From CAZMGV01 sp964621525 [NCBI: uncultured bacterium] (GTDB lineage Bacteria > JAGRBM01): 64,000 nt of DNA. A model generated the notes under the pieces. That model saw nothing but the letters and a program-made list of their open reading frames with translations. It made no database searches and was not told where the DNA came from. Of this stretch, positions 1-7,923 are shown piece after piece; positions within the stretch are counted from its first letter, which is position 1; every line of letters starts with the position of its first letter. The position numbers and the translations under genes were made by a program. The stretch is from contig CAZUMS010000021.1 in NCBI GenBank assembly GCA_964621525.1, positions 10,315-74,314 of the forward strand, in the 5' to 3' direction.

Positions 1-876
1 AACGAGTCGGGCAGCCTCACGCCCAAGGCGATCCGCAAGATCGGGGCCCGGGCGCTCCGGGACATCTACGACGGGCTTTCCAAGGAAGGCCTCGGCGCCC
101 ACGAGACGGTGTTCCGGGGACCGGGCCGGATCCTGCCGGACAATCCCAAGCCCTTCCAGTTCGGCGACGCATTCAACGTGGACATGGGCAAGACCTTCCG
201 GAACGCCCTCGCGCGTCAGGGCGCCGTGCTGCCGATCCGCATCGGTCCTGAGGACTTCGAGGTCCACGACGTCGAGTTCACGACCGAGACCGCCACCGTC
301 ATGCTGATCGACATGAGCTGGTCCATGAGCTGGGAGGGGCGGTTCCCGGCGGCAAAGAAGGTCGCCCTCGCCCTCTCGCACATGATTCGCACGCGGTTCC
401 CCAAGGACAAGTTCTACACCGTGGGGTTCTACACCCGGGCGCGGGAGCTGAAGATCTCGGAACTGCCGGAGATGATCTGGAACTCCGGCGATCCGTTCAC
501 GAACCTCCAGGAAGGCCTCTCCGTCGCGGGCCGGCTGCTCCAGCGGCACAAGAACGCCAACAAGCAGATCATCCTCGTCACCGACGGCCAGCCGACCGCC
601 TACGTGGCGGGCGGCCAGCTCATGGTCGAATGGCCGTGGGATTTCGGCGGCATCAGCCCGCGGGCCTCCGCCGAGACGCTGAAAGAGGTCCAGAAGGTCA
701 CGGCGCAGGGCGTGAAGATCAACACGTTCATGCTGGACGACTCGCCCGCCCTCGTCGGTTTCGTCTCGAAGATGTCCCGCATCAACAAGGGCCGCGCGTT
801 CTACACGCGCCCCAATGCCCTCGGGAAATACCTGCTCGTCGATTATCTCAAGGGCCGCCGCGAACGGGTGAAATAG
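1..876 (+). CDS. VWA (CoxE-like) domain protein, 5' end cut by window
   Basis: The frame is open from base 1, so the gene begins upstream; the first internal start codon is GTG 109 but is not needed. The visible 291 residues hold a von Willebrand A fold. A MIDAS motif DMSWSMS lies near nt 310-330, and a second metal-site segment, VTDGQP, near nt 575. This is the CoxE/BatA-like type that usually works with a MoxR or Mg-chelatase AAA ATPase as a metal-dependent chaperone or cofactor-insertion pair. The partner would be expected just upstream, outside the window. The only MoxR ATPase seen here lies about 54 kb away. No signal peptide can be judged. The family call is firm; the substrate is unknown. 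Confidence 0.85.
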   Translation, partial: NESGSLTPKAIRKIGARALRDIYDGLSKEGLGAHETVFRGPGRILPDNPKPFQFGDAFNVDMGKTFRNALARQGAVLPIRIGPEDFEVHDVEFTTETATVMLIDMSWSMSWEGRFPAAKKVALALSHMIRTRFPKDKFYTVGFYTRARELKISELPEMIWNSGDPFTNLQEGLSVAGRLLQRHKNANKQIILVTDGQPTAYVAGGQLMVEWPWDFGGISPRASAETLKEVQKVTAQGVKINTFMLDDSPALVGFVSKMSRINKGRAFYTRPNALGKYLLVDYLKGRRERVK

Positions 877-890
877 GCTGGCCCGAAAAC

Positions 891-1049
891 ACTCATCCGC
901 TGCTTCGCAGCGGCCTTCTCTCCCTATGGAGAGAAGGCCGGACTTCAGTTAACCGGGACAATCCGGACTGGCTTGCGCCCCGGGATTAACTGAAGCGGTC
1001 CCTTCTCTGCGCAGGCAGAGAAGGGCGGCGCGTCGGCGCCGGGATGAGT
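891..1049. repeat. nested palindromic intergenic element
   Basis: A gap of 188 bp between genes is almost filled by a structure bounded by terminal inverted repeats actcatcc (891-898) and ggatgagt (1042-1049). Inside are a perfect 7-bp stem 897-903/907-913, a perfect 13-bp stem 911-923/928-940 with loop ctat, a 10-bp inverted pair 943-952/986-995, a perfect 11-bp stem 1000-1010/1015-1025, and a 5-bp stem 1027-1031/1036-1040. This resembles the REP/BIME-like or MITE-like intergenic repeats of other proteobacteria. No second copy was noticed in this window. It could also end transcription of the upstream gene in the + direction or of the minus-strand gene from the right. Confidence 0.7.
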
Positions 1050-1064
1050 CCGGCTGGTCGCCGC

Positions 1065-1958
1065 TCAGGCGTTGATCGCCTCGATCAGCGGGAGCAGTTC
1101 CGCGTAGCTCGTGAACCGGATGCGGGGCATGGTGAGCCGCTTCGGACCGGCCGACGACAGCGCCGGGAACCCGTCCGGGCGGCCGCGGTTGATGCCGGCC
1201 AGCCAGTCCGGTCCCATGTCTTCCTTGAGGTGGAACTCGATCACGTCGTTGTGCTTGTCGTAGCGAAGCCGGTCGAGACGCCGGTAAAAGTTCCGGACGA
1301 TCTCGAGCCCTTCTTCGGGCGTCTGGCACAGGCGGATCAGGCCCCGGTCCTTCTCGTGAATCACCCCGCGCCGGGCCATGACGTCCATGTCCGCGAGGAA
1401 CCCGCTCCAGATCTCCCGGTCCCCGAGCAGGATCAGCGGGGCGAGCGGCATCTTCCCCGTCTGGATGAGGCACGCGACCTCCCACAGCTCGTCGCGGGTG
1501 CCGAAACCGCCCTCGCCCATGAAGAAGGCCTTGGACCGGAAGACGAGGAAATACTTGCGGATGAAGAAGTAGTGGAAATCGACGGCGACACCCACGTACG
1601 GATTGAACCCCTGCTCGAACGGCAGCGTGATGCCGCAGCCGATCGAATAGTGGGCCGGGTTCTCGCCCCGTTCCTTCGCCAGTTCAAAGGCTCCCCGGTT
1701 GGCCGCCTCCATGACGCCGGCCGCGCCGCCCGTGACGACGCCGTAGCCCGCCTCGGCCAGCAGCCGCCCGAGACGGCGGTTTTCCTCGTAGCTCGGGTGC
1801 GAGTCCTTGAGACGGGCGGAACCGAACACGGTGACGAACGGGCATTTCTCGTAGGGCGCCAGCGTTTCGTTCGCCAGCATGAACTCGGCGAGGATGCGGG
1901 TCCCGCGGACCGCATAGCCTTCTCCGAACTCGATGTACCGCTTCATGTGTTCGCGCAC
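1065..1958 (-). CDS. LOG-family protein (TIGR00730-like)
   Basis: The 297-residue protein has the Rossmann-like fold of the LOG/lysine-decarboxylase-like family, whose known members are cytokinin riboside 5'-monophosphate phosphoribohydrolases or nucleotide-monophosphate nucleosidases. A nucleotide-binding segment reads GGAAGVMEAANRGA. The signature that is normally PGGxGTxxE appears here as EGGFGTRDE, so the Pro is replaced while the Gly pair, Thr and Glu remain. About 80 residues beyond the core make it longer than the usual ~190. GTG 1958 is preferred over ATG 1946 because gagg sits 7 bases upstream. It is divergent from the glycosyltransferase gene that starts 84 bp away. Family assignment is good; substrate is not shown. 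Confidence 0.8.
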   Translation of the reverse strand: MREHMKRYIEFGEGYAVRGTRILAEFMLANETLAPYEKCPFVTVFGSARLKDSHPSYEENRRLGRLLAEAGYGVVTGGAAGVMEAANRGAFELAKERGENPAHYSIGCGITLPFEQGFNPYVGVAVDFHYFFIRKYFLVFRSKAFFMGEGGFGTRDELWEVACLIQTGKMPLAPLILLGDREIWSGFLADMDVMARRGVIHEKDRGLIRLCQTPEEGLEIVRNFYRRLDRLRYDKHNDVIEFHLKEDMGPDWLAGINRGRPDGFPALSSAGPKRLTMPRIRFTSYAELLPLIEAINA

Positions 1959-2041
1959 GGTGAAACCTCGGCTTTCTTCCGGTGAGCCCCTGTGGAGTCC
2001 GGCCAGTATAGAACCGGCGCGTTCTGGAGTCGCATCCGGAG

Positions 2042-3832
2042 GTGTGTCAGGTTTGCCGGGTGGACACAGGCCTGAATCCTGAACGGCCCTTCTGGCGACG
2101 GGAGGCGGCGGCGCTCGCCGCCCTCTCCGTGCTGTACTGGGTTCTCGTCGCCGTCACCTGGGGGCGGGTGAGCGACGCCGGCTCCGACGCCTTCCATGAG
2201 CTCACGACCGTCTTCCGGATGGAAAGCGGTCAGAGTCTCTACGGCGACATCCAGTATCTCCACGGACCGGTCGCGCCGTACCTGCTGTATCTGTTCAGGC
2301 GGGTGTTCGGGCCGGACGTCCAGACCCATCTCCTCCTCTGCTCGCTCCTCGCGTGGCTCGAATGGCTGCTGGTCTGGAGGCTCGCCCGCCTCGCCATGTC
2401 GCTTGGGACCTGTCTCGGTCTGCTCGCCACGGTCTGGCTCCAGTTCACGTTCGCACCCGGCCTGTTCGGCCGGCTGCTGCCCTACAGTCTCGGAGCGCTC
2501 ACCGCTTCGGTCCTGATCCTGGCAGTCATGGCCATTCTGGCCGGCCGGGAGATCTCCCCGCGCCGGTTGTGGGGAGCGGCCCTGTTCGCGGGGGCCGCAC
2601 TGCTCTCGAAGTTCGAGATCGGATTCGCCGCGTGGCTGATGACAGCAGGGACCGCGTGGCTCGGCGTGCGGAGCCGGAAGTGCTCCCCGGTTCTGGCGGC
2701 AAGTGTCACCTTGCTGCCCTGGTGCCTGTGGATTTCCGCAGAACCTGTCCTTCCGGGATTTCTGCGGATGACGAGCCCCGGTCCGGTGTTCGCATCGGAC
2801 CTCGGCCGGACGTATCTCGTCTACGGCGGATCGCTGCTTACCGCCGAGGCTGCGGCCCATTTCGCGCTGACACTCGCGGCTTCGACGGCGGCGGCGCTGT
2901 TCCTGCTCCGTGCCACCGGATGGATCCGGGAAGGAGACTTCCGGTTCGCTGCCTTCGCGGCTCTTGTGGCTGCCGGAACCCCCGTCGTCCTGAATCTCGC
3001 CCTGCCGCTGGGCTCGGAACTGCCGTTTGGCGTCCGCCTTGCCCAGCACCTGAGCTGGGCGTTCCTGGTTCCCGCACTCATCCATGCCGGGATTACAGGG
3101 TTGCGTGAAGACCAGCCGGTCTTCGGGCCCGCCGTTTACCTCGGCCTGCTGGCGCTCCTGATCCGCACACCCAATACGCTTCAGCCCTATCTGTACGGCT
3201 CGTTTTATCTGCTGCCCGCCGTCGCGGTCATTGCGCCCGGACTGACGGGCCTCGCGGGCAGCCTCGGACGGGACCGGCTGAAAATTCCCGCCGGAGCGGC
3301 AGCCCTTCTGCTTCTCGTGGTTTCGCTTCCCGCCGGATGGCGGAACTTCCAGACCTTTGCCGGGAAAACGTTCCCGCTGGAGGGTAGGGCCGCCCCGCTT
3401 CGCACCACTCCGGTCAAGGGCCCGGTGCTGAACGACGCGCTGGATTATCTCAAGCAGCGGTTAAAACCCGGCGACCGGATCGCCGTGGTCCCTAACGAAC
3501 CCGTCTTCTACTACGCGACGGGCGCGCTGCCCGTGTGGCCGGACCACAACTACATCGGCCATCTCGTGAGAGGCGATGACGAAACGCGCCTCGCCGGTCT
3601 CGCCATGGCCCAGGCCCGGTTCGTCGTCTTCAGCAACCGGCCGTATATCGAGTTCGGCGCAGCCCGGGCGGGACTCGGCTTCGCCGACGTCCTGAAAGCG
3701 CGGCTCGAACGGGAGGCGAAGCTCGCCGCCGTCTTCTCCGATCAGCCGGACGCGCCGGACGCACCCCGGGGATACGTGGACGGCTTCTACCGTATCTGGA
3801 TCTGGGAAATCCCGCAGGCGGACGGCAGATGA
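2042..3832 (+). CDS. GT-C-like (PMT_2/GT39-type) integral membrane glycosyltransferase, copy 1
   Basis: A 596-residue multi-pass membrane protein with roughly a dozen hydrophobic segments and a C-terminal soluble part. After the first membrane segment an acidic loop (SDAGSDAFHEL) is followed by the YGDIQYLHGPVAPYLLY block. This is the layout of GT39/ArnT-like enzymes, which use polyprenyl-phosphate sugars on the outer face of the inner membrane. The C-terminal block contains the sequence WPDHNYIGHLVRGD. The gene overlaps the next one by ATGA and is its paralogue. The start is uncertain: GTG 2042 has an SD-like ggagg directly against it, and GTG 2060 is the alternative. Sugar and acceptor cannot be told. 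Confidence 0.7.
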   Translation: MCQVCRVDTGLNPERPFWRREAAALAALSVLYWVLVAVTWGRVSDAGSDAFHELTTVFRMESGQSLYGDIQYLHGPVAPYLLYLFRRVFGPDVQTHLLLCSLLAWLEWLLVWRLARLAMSLGTCLGLLATVWLQFTFAPGLFGRLLPYSLGALTASVLILAVMAILAGREISPRRLWGAALFAGAALLSKFEIGFAAWLMTAGTAWLGVRSRKCSPVLAASVTLLPWCLWISAEPVLPGFLRMTSPGPVFASDLGRTYLVYGGSLLTAEAAAHFALTLAASTAAALFLLRATGWIREGDFRFAAFAALVAAGTPVVLNLALPLGSELPFGVRLAQHLSWAFLVPALIHAGITGLREDQPVFGPAVYLGLLALLIRTPNTLQPYLYGSFYLLPAVAVIAPGLTGLAGSLGRDRLKIPAGAAALLLLVVSLPAGWRNFQTFAGKTFPLEGRAAPLRTTPVKGPVLNDALDYLKQRLKPGDRIAVVPNEPVFYYATGALPVWPDHNYIGHLVRGDDETRLAGLAMAQARFVVFSNRPYIEFGAARAGLGFADVLKARLEREAKLAAVFSDQPDAPDAPRGYVDGFYRIWIWEIPQADGR

Positions 3833-5577
3833 ACGGCGCCGGGACCAAAGGTTTTCTCAACGACGACCGGACAATAATCGCCGCGCTCTCCGTGCTGTAC
3901 TGGATCCTCGTCGCCGTCACCTGGGGGCGGGTGGGGGACATCGGCGCAGACCTGTTCAACGCGCTGACGACCGCTTTCCGGATCGAGTCGGGCCAGCGGC
4001 TTTACCGGGAAATCCAGTGGCTCTACGGGCCGGTGTTCGTCTACGTGGTCGTCGCCGCGCGCGCCGTCTTTGGCCGGTCGGTGGAGGTGCTCCTCGGACT
4101 CTCCGCCATCCTCGCATGGATCGAATGGATGCTGGCGTACGATCTGGCGAGGAAGCGTCTCGGCAAGGGCCTCGCCGCCGCCGTCATCCTGCTCCTCTGG
4201 TCCCAGATCACGTTTTCGGCGGGAATCTTCGGAAGGCTACCGCCCTACAGCTCCGATGCCCTGCTGGGGAACGTGCTGTTCCTGGGAGCGGTCCGGCTCC
4301 TGTGGCCCGGCGCCCAAGGACGTCCGGCCCCCTGGCGGTTCCTCCTGTCGTCCGCGATGGCCGCCGTCGCCGTCATGACGAAGTTCGAGGCCGGGGCCGC
4401 CGTGTGCGCCGTCGTCGGTACCGAAGCGATCGTGCAGCTCTGGCGGGACCGGAGCCGCTGGGTTGTACCCGTCCTGTCGGCGCTGTTTCCCGCCATGGTC
4501 TGGGGAGCAGCGGTCCTCTTGTGGCCGGGGTTCCGGGAGTTCACCGACCCTGCGCCGGTCCTCTCGTCCGGTTTCGGCCGAAGCTACCTGCTGTTCGGCG
4601 GATCGCTGCTCGACGCGGAAAGCACGTTTCACTTCCTGCTGAGGTTCGTTTGCTCCACCGCCCTGCTTCTGTCGCTGGCCGCGGCGGTCCAGAACCTCGC
4701 CGGACGGAAGTGGCAGGATGCCGTTATCGCCCTGGGTGCCGGATTCGCCGTCCCTGCCGTGCTGAACCTGCTCTTTCCGCTCGGTTCGGTCCAACCGCTT
4801 GAATTACGTATCCAGATGCATCTGTCGTGGGCATTCCTTGTTGCCGGCGTCCTGTGGAAGGCGAAGGAAAGCCTGGGCCGCCGCGGCGAAGGCGCCGCCG
4901 TTGCGGCGGGCCTCCTCTTGCTCGCCCTGCGGATTCCGAACGGCCTGATGCCGTACATGATGGGATCGTTCTTCCTGTTTGCGGCGCTTCCGCTGCTGCT
5001 CCCCGAACTCGCGGCGCTGGCGGGAAAACTGTACCGGACAGAGGTCCGCCCCGCCGCCGTCCTGCTCGTGCTCGCGGCCGTTTCGCTCCCCTATGCCGTC
5101 CGCAATCTGGGCGAATTCGCGAGAAAATCGGCTCCGGTCCATGAGGCGACCGGAAGTATCCGGGCCTGGCCCGGCAAGGCGGAGGTGTTCCGGAAGAGCA
5201 TTTCCTTCCTCAAGGAGCGTCTCCGCCCCGGAGACCGGATCGCCGCGCTGCCGAACGAGACCGTCTTCTATTATGCGACCGGTGCGCTGCCCGTGTGGCC
5301 GGACCACAACTACGTGGGTCATCTCGTGCGCGGGGACTTTGAACCGTCGCTCGCGGCCCAGGCGATGGAACAGGCGCGGTTCGTGGTCGTGACGAACCGC
5401 CCGTTCTTCAGCCCCGGCTATCTGACCCGTGCCGGGGACGGCTTCGCTGTCGATCTGCTGAGACGGCTCGAAAAGGATGCCACGCTCGCCGCCGACTATA
5501 CGGAAACGGGAAAGCCGCCGCCCGGCCGGCAGCCTTTTCGCGTGAGAATCTGGGAAATACCCCGGAAGAACCCCTAG
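3829..5577 (+). CDS. GT-C-like integral membrane glycosyltransferase, copy 2
   Basis: A 582-residue paralogue of the preceding gene with the same topology. The acidic loop (GDIGADLFNAL) precedes YREIQWLYGPVFVYV, and the same C-terminal WPDHNYVGHLVRGD block is present. The start codon overlaps the previous stop (ATGA), so the two are probably translated together. The proteins have diverged over most of their length, yet the DNA 3886-3933 matches 2123-2170 in 46 of 48 bases, which suggests gene conversion or selection on that loop. The 3' end overlaps the convergent OtsB-like gene by 4 bp. It probably acts on a cell-envelope glycan; the pathway is not identifiable from the neighbours. Confidence 0.7.
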   Translation: MNGAGTKGFLNDDRTIIAALSVLYWILVAVTWGRVGDIGADLFNALTTAFRIESGQRLYREIQWLYGPVFVYVVVAARAVFGRSVEVLLGLSAILAWIEWMLAYDLARKRLGKGLAAAVILLLWSQITFSAGIFGRLPPYSSDALLGNVLFLGAVRLLWPGAQGRPAPWRFLLSSAMAAVAVMTKFEAGAAVCAVVGTEAIVQLWRDRSRWVVPVLSALFPAMVWGAAVLLWPGFREFTDPAPVLSSGFGRSYLLFGGSLLDAESTFHFLLRFVCSTALLLSLAAAVQNLAGRKWQDAVIALGAGFAVPAVLNLLFPLGSVQPLELRIQMHLSWAFLVAGVLWKAKESLGRRGEGAAVAAGLLLLALRIPNGLMPYMMGSFFLFAALPLLLPELAALAGKLYRTEVRPAAVLLVLAAVSLPYAVRNLGEFARKSAPVHEATGSIRAWPGKAEVFRKSISFLKERLRPGDRIAALPNETVFYYATGALPVWPDHNYVGHLVRGDFEPSLAAQAMEQARFVVVTNRPFFSPGYLTRAGDGFAVDLLRRLEKDATLAADYTETGKPPPGRQPFRVRIWEIPRKNP

Positions 5578-6431
5578 AACATGCGCGCGCCGCCGGTGTA
5601 GCCGCGCTCGCGGACCCCTTCGGTGCGGACCTCGACGATCTCGCCGATGAACTTGAGCACTTCGTTCATGTCCTTGGCCCAGTACTTGGCGAGCGAGTTC
5701 TCGTTCTTGCCGACGCGGACCGTGATGCCGAAGGCGTTCACGATCTTGAACACCGCCTCATCCGGCTGGTCATCGCCGATATAGATGCAGGTGTCGGACT
5801 GGAGCACGAACCCGACCTTCCGGAGGGCCGTGGAGGCGGCCGTGCCCTTGTCGTGCCCGGTCTCCTGGATGATCTCGAGCGTGCTCTTGCCCTCGGTGAT
5901 CCGGAGCAGCGGGCGGCGGGCGCCGATCATGCCGTAGACTGCCTGCTTCGCGGAATCGCGGGAGAGCCCGGCGACATGGATGAAGCGGCCCAGCCGTTCG
6001 ACCTTCATCCCCTTCACTTTCGGCTTCAGTTTCCTGAGGTCGGCATGGATCTGGTCCAGCAGCGCCGCGTGCTGGTTCAGCTCGATACGCATGGGGATGC
6101 CTGCGGCCTGGCTGTATTCGAGCCCCATGCCCGCACACAGATGCACGTTCATGCCGGAGAAGAGCTTGGCGATGTCGCCGAGATCCCGTTCGCTGACGAC
6201 GCCGACGAAGGTCTGGCGGAGCGCGGCGAGATCGGAGAGGTCCTGCCGGGTGGAGGCTTTCAGCTTGGCGGGAGGGCCGTCATACTTCGCGGGCACCAGA
6301 GTTCCATCCAGGTCGGTGAGGAGGAAAAACTGCTGCCCCCACCGGACCCGGTTGAAAATCACCTTCTTGGCGAGCCGAAGCTGTTCCATTCCCATGCATG
6401 CGCGAGACGTGCGGCCAAACTCGCGCGCCAT
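5574..6431 (-). CDS. HAD-family trehalose-6-phosphate phosphatase-like protein
   Basis: The 285-residue protein carries the HAD phosphatase motifs of the OtsB group. Motif I is LTDLDGTLVP with the nucleophile and acid/base Asp. Motif II is SERDLGDI, a Ser replacing the usual Thr/Ser context. A Lys-bearing cap-return segment reads QETGHDKGTAA, and motif IV is YIGDDQPDEAVF. The family dephosphorylates trehalose-6-phosphate or related sugar phosphates in the cytosol. No trehalose-phosphate synthase is nearby, so the substrate is inferred only from family resemblance. GTG/ATG choices at 6431, 6395 and 6389 are all possible; the extra N-terminus before MEQLRLAKK looks non-essential. Confidence 0.75.
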   Translation of the reverse strand: MAREFGRTSRACMGMEQLRLAKKVIFNRVRWGQQFFLLTDLDGTLVPAKYDGPPAKLKASTRQDLSDLAALRQTFVGVVSERDLGDIAKLFSGMNVHLCAGMGLEYSQAAGIPMRIELNQHAALLDQIHADLRKLKPKVKGMKVERLGRFIHVAGLSRDSAKQAVYGMIGARRPLLRITEGKSTLEIIQETGHDKGTAASTALRKVGFVLQSDTCIYIGDDQPDEAVFKIVNAFGITVRVGKNENSLAKYWAKDMNEVLKFIGEIVEVRTEGVRERGYTGGARMF

Positions 6432-6709
6432 TCCTGCCGCCGCCCGTGACCCGGCGAAATCCCCTCAGATATTAAAAACATACCGCTTTCCGGGTCTGCC
6501 GTCAACCTAGCGAAATTACACGATTTTAGAGCCTCAGACGGGCGGAAAGGTCCGGAATCTTCGTCCGCGAAGAAAATTCCCAAAAGCCTGACCTCTGTCA
6601 GTGGGTTTGCCGTACCGGTCCGGCATGCTGCTCCCCAAGGGAGACGGGCGCTGCCGCTCAGAACCGGTGCCGCACACACAGCCGTCCCAGGGAAAGGCAA
6701 GAAAGACAG

Positions 6710-7135
6710 ATGAAACTCGAAAAACTCGCTTTCGGTATCGTGGTCAAGGCAGAACCCCATGAGTCGGTCCGCAAGGTCGCCGGTCTCATGGCGTCCCGGA
6801 ACGTGGGCTCGGTCGTGATCGAATCCCGTAACAAGGTGCTCGGCATCGTCACCGACCGTGACATCGCCTGCTGGGTCGCCAAGGGCGGCTCTGATGCCGC
6901 CAAGACCCATATCGGCGAAGTGGCGACCAAGCTCCCGCTCGTCGCCTCGGTCAACGACGAACTGGAACCCACGCTGGACCGGATGGCGAAAAAGGGCGTC
7001 CACCGGGTTCCGATCATCAGCCGCAAGGGCGACGTCGTGGGCGTGCTCTCGACGGACGACGCCCTCGTGCTCGTCTCCCGCTACATGTCCGACATTACGG
7101 CCATCGTCGAAAAGACGAAGGGCAAGAAGCGCTAA
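6710..7135 (+). CDS. tandem CBS-domain protein
   Basis: A 141-residue stand-alone protein made of two CBS domains (about residues 8-60 and 75-130). Typical strands are NVGSVVIESRNKVLGIVTDRD in the first and GVHRVPIISRKGDVVGVLSTDD in the second. CBS pairs bind adenine nucleotides and act as energy or ligand sensors, either free or as partners of other proteins. The ATG is preceded by an A/G-rich aaggcaagaaagacag. It is monocistronic, with a strong terminator 50 bp after the stop. The 278 bp upstream to the divergent OtsB-like gene are non-coding and must hold both promoters. The partner is unknown. Confidence 0.85.
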   Translation: MKLEKLAFGIVVKAEPHESVRKVAGLMASRNVGSVVIESRNKVLGIVTDRDIACWVAKGGSDAAKTHIGEVATKLPLVASVNDELEPTLDRMAKKGVHRVPIISRKGDVVGVLSTDDALVLVSRYMSDITAIVEKTKGKKR

Positions 7136-7188
7136 GGCAGCCAGCGGTTTCCGCCCTTCCGGCGGGGACCTGTTCTCTTCCCCTCGGA

Positions 7189-7230
7189 AGCGCTCCGGCC
7201 TTCAGACAGGCCGGGGCGCTTCTTCTTTTT
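7189..7230 (+). terminator. Rho-independent terminator of the CBS gene
   Basis: A 13-bp stem (7189-7201 with 7208-7220, one G:U pair) and a 6-base loop are followed by the T-rich run tcttcttttt. It lies 53 bp after the CBS stop codon. Confidence 0.85.
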
Positions 7231-7257
7231 CCCGGACTTCACGGCGTCCGGAAACAG

Positions 7258-7283
7258 AAACGCCCGCAAAACTGCGGGCGTTT
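7258..7283 (-). terminator. probable terminator of the polyferredoxin gene
   Basis: A perfect 11-bp stem (7258-7268 with 7273-7283) has loop aaac. Read on the minus strand, the stem ends in TTT and is followed by CTGTTTCC. It lies 20 bp beyond the stop of the ferredoxin gene and faces the opposite terminator at 7189-7230. Confidence 0.7.
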
Positions 7284-7302
7284 CCGGCGATGAAGCCCGG
7301 GA

Positions 7303-7833
7303 TCAGGCGATCGGCTTCAGGTCGTCGGTATTGGGAACCGTCATCAGCCGCTTCAGGGAGACCATGTGCTCCTCCGGCCGCTGGAATCCCTGGTAGCTCT
7401 CGTTCTGGAACACCGTCGGGCGCTCCACGCGGATCGCGTCCTTGATGCAGACCTGCGCGCAGAGCTTGCAGGAAACGCACTTCTTCTGGTCCACGTAGGC
7501 GATCTTGAAGTTGCCCGCCTCGCCCGGCATCTTCTTGTCGACCATCTCGATGCAGTCGAACGGGCAGGCATCCACGCAGAACACGCAGCCCGAGCACAGC
7601 TCGTCCACGACGTAGGCCTTCGGAATGTCCTTGGCCTTGATCTTCGGGACGATCGTGCCCATGCCGTCCTCGATGGCGTCGTACGGGCAGTAGATGCCGC
7701 AGGTCGAGCAGTCGATGCAGAGGTCCGGATCGATGAAATGGATATCCCGCTTGTCGCCGGTGATGGCGCCCGTCGGGCATACGCGGATGCACATGGTGCA
7801 GCCGGTGCATTTGTCGGTGATGAAGTGAGCCAT
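7303..7833 (-). CDS. polyferredoxin with four [4Fe-4S] motifs
   Basis: The 176-residue protein shows four canonical CxxCxxCxxxC motifs: CTGCTMCIRVC, CIDCSTCGIYC, CSGCVFCVDAC and CVSCKLCAQVC. The first three are followed by Pro, as in bacterial-type 2[4Fe-4S] ferredoxins. It therefore looks like two fused dicluster modules, able to carry electrons in the cytosol. About 40 residues after the last motif have no recognisable domain. The start is set by a strong SD, ggaggagagg, 9 bases before ATG 7833. No redox enzyme is adjacent, so the electron partner is unknown. The call of an electron-transfer iron-sulfur protein is secure. Confidence 0.9.
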   Translation of the reverse strand: MAHFITDKCTGCTMCIRVCPTGAITGDKRDIHFIDPDLCIDCSTCGIYCPYDAIEDGMGTIVPKIKAKDIPKAYVVDELCSGCVFCVDACPFDCIEMVDKKMPGEAGNFKIAYVDQKKCVSCKLCAQVCIKDAIRVERPTVFQNESYQGFQRPEEHMVSLKRLMTVPNTDDLKPIA

Positions 7834-7923
7834 TCGGCGGACCTCTCCTCCAATGGTTCCGTGGGTTTACAAGCTCATGGGGAGGTTGGCAAGGGGGCAG
7901 AAAGAGACTGAAATCCCTTATAA

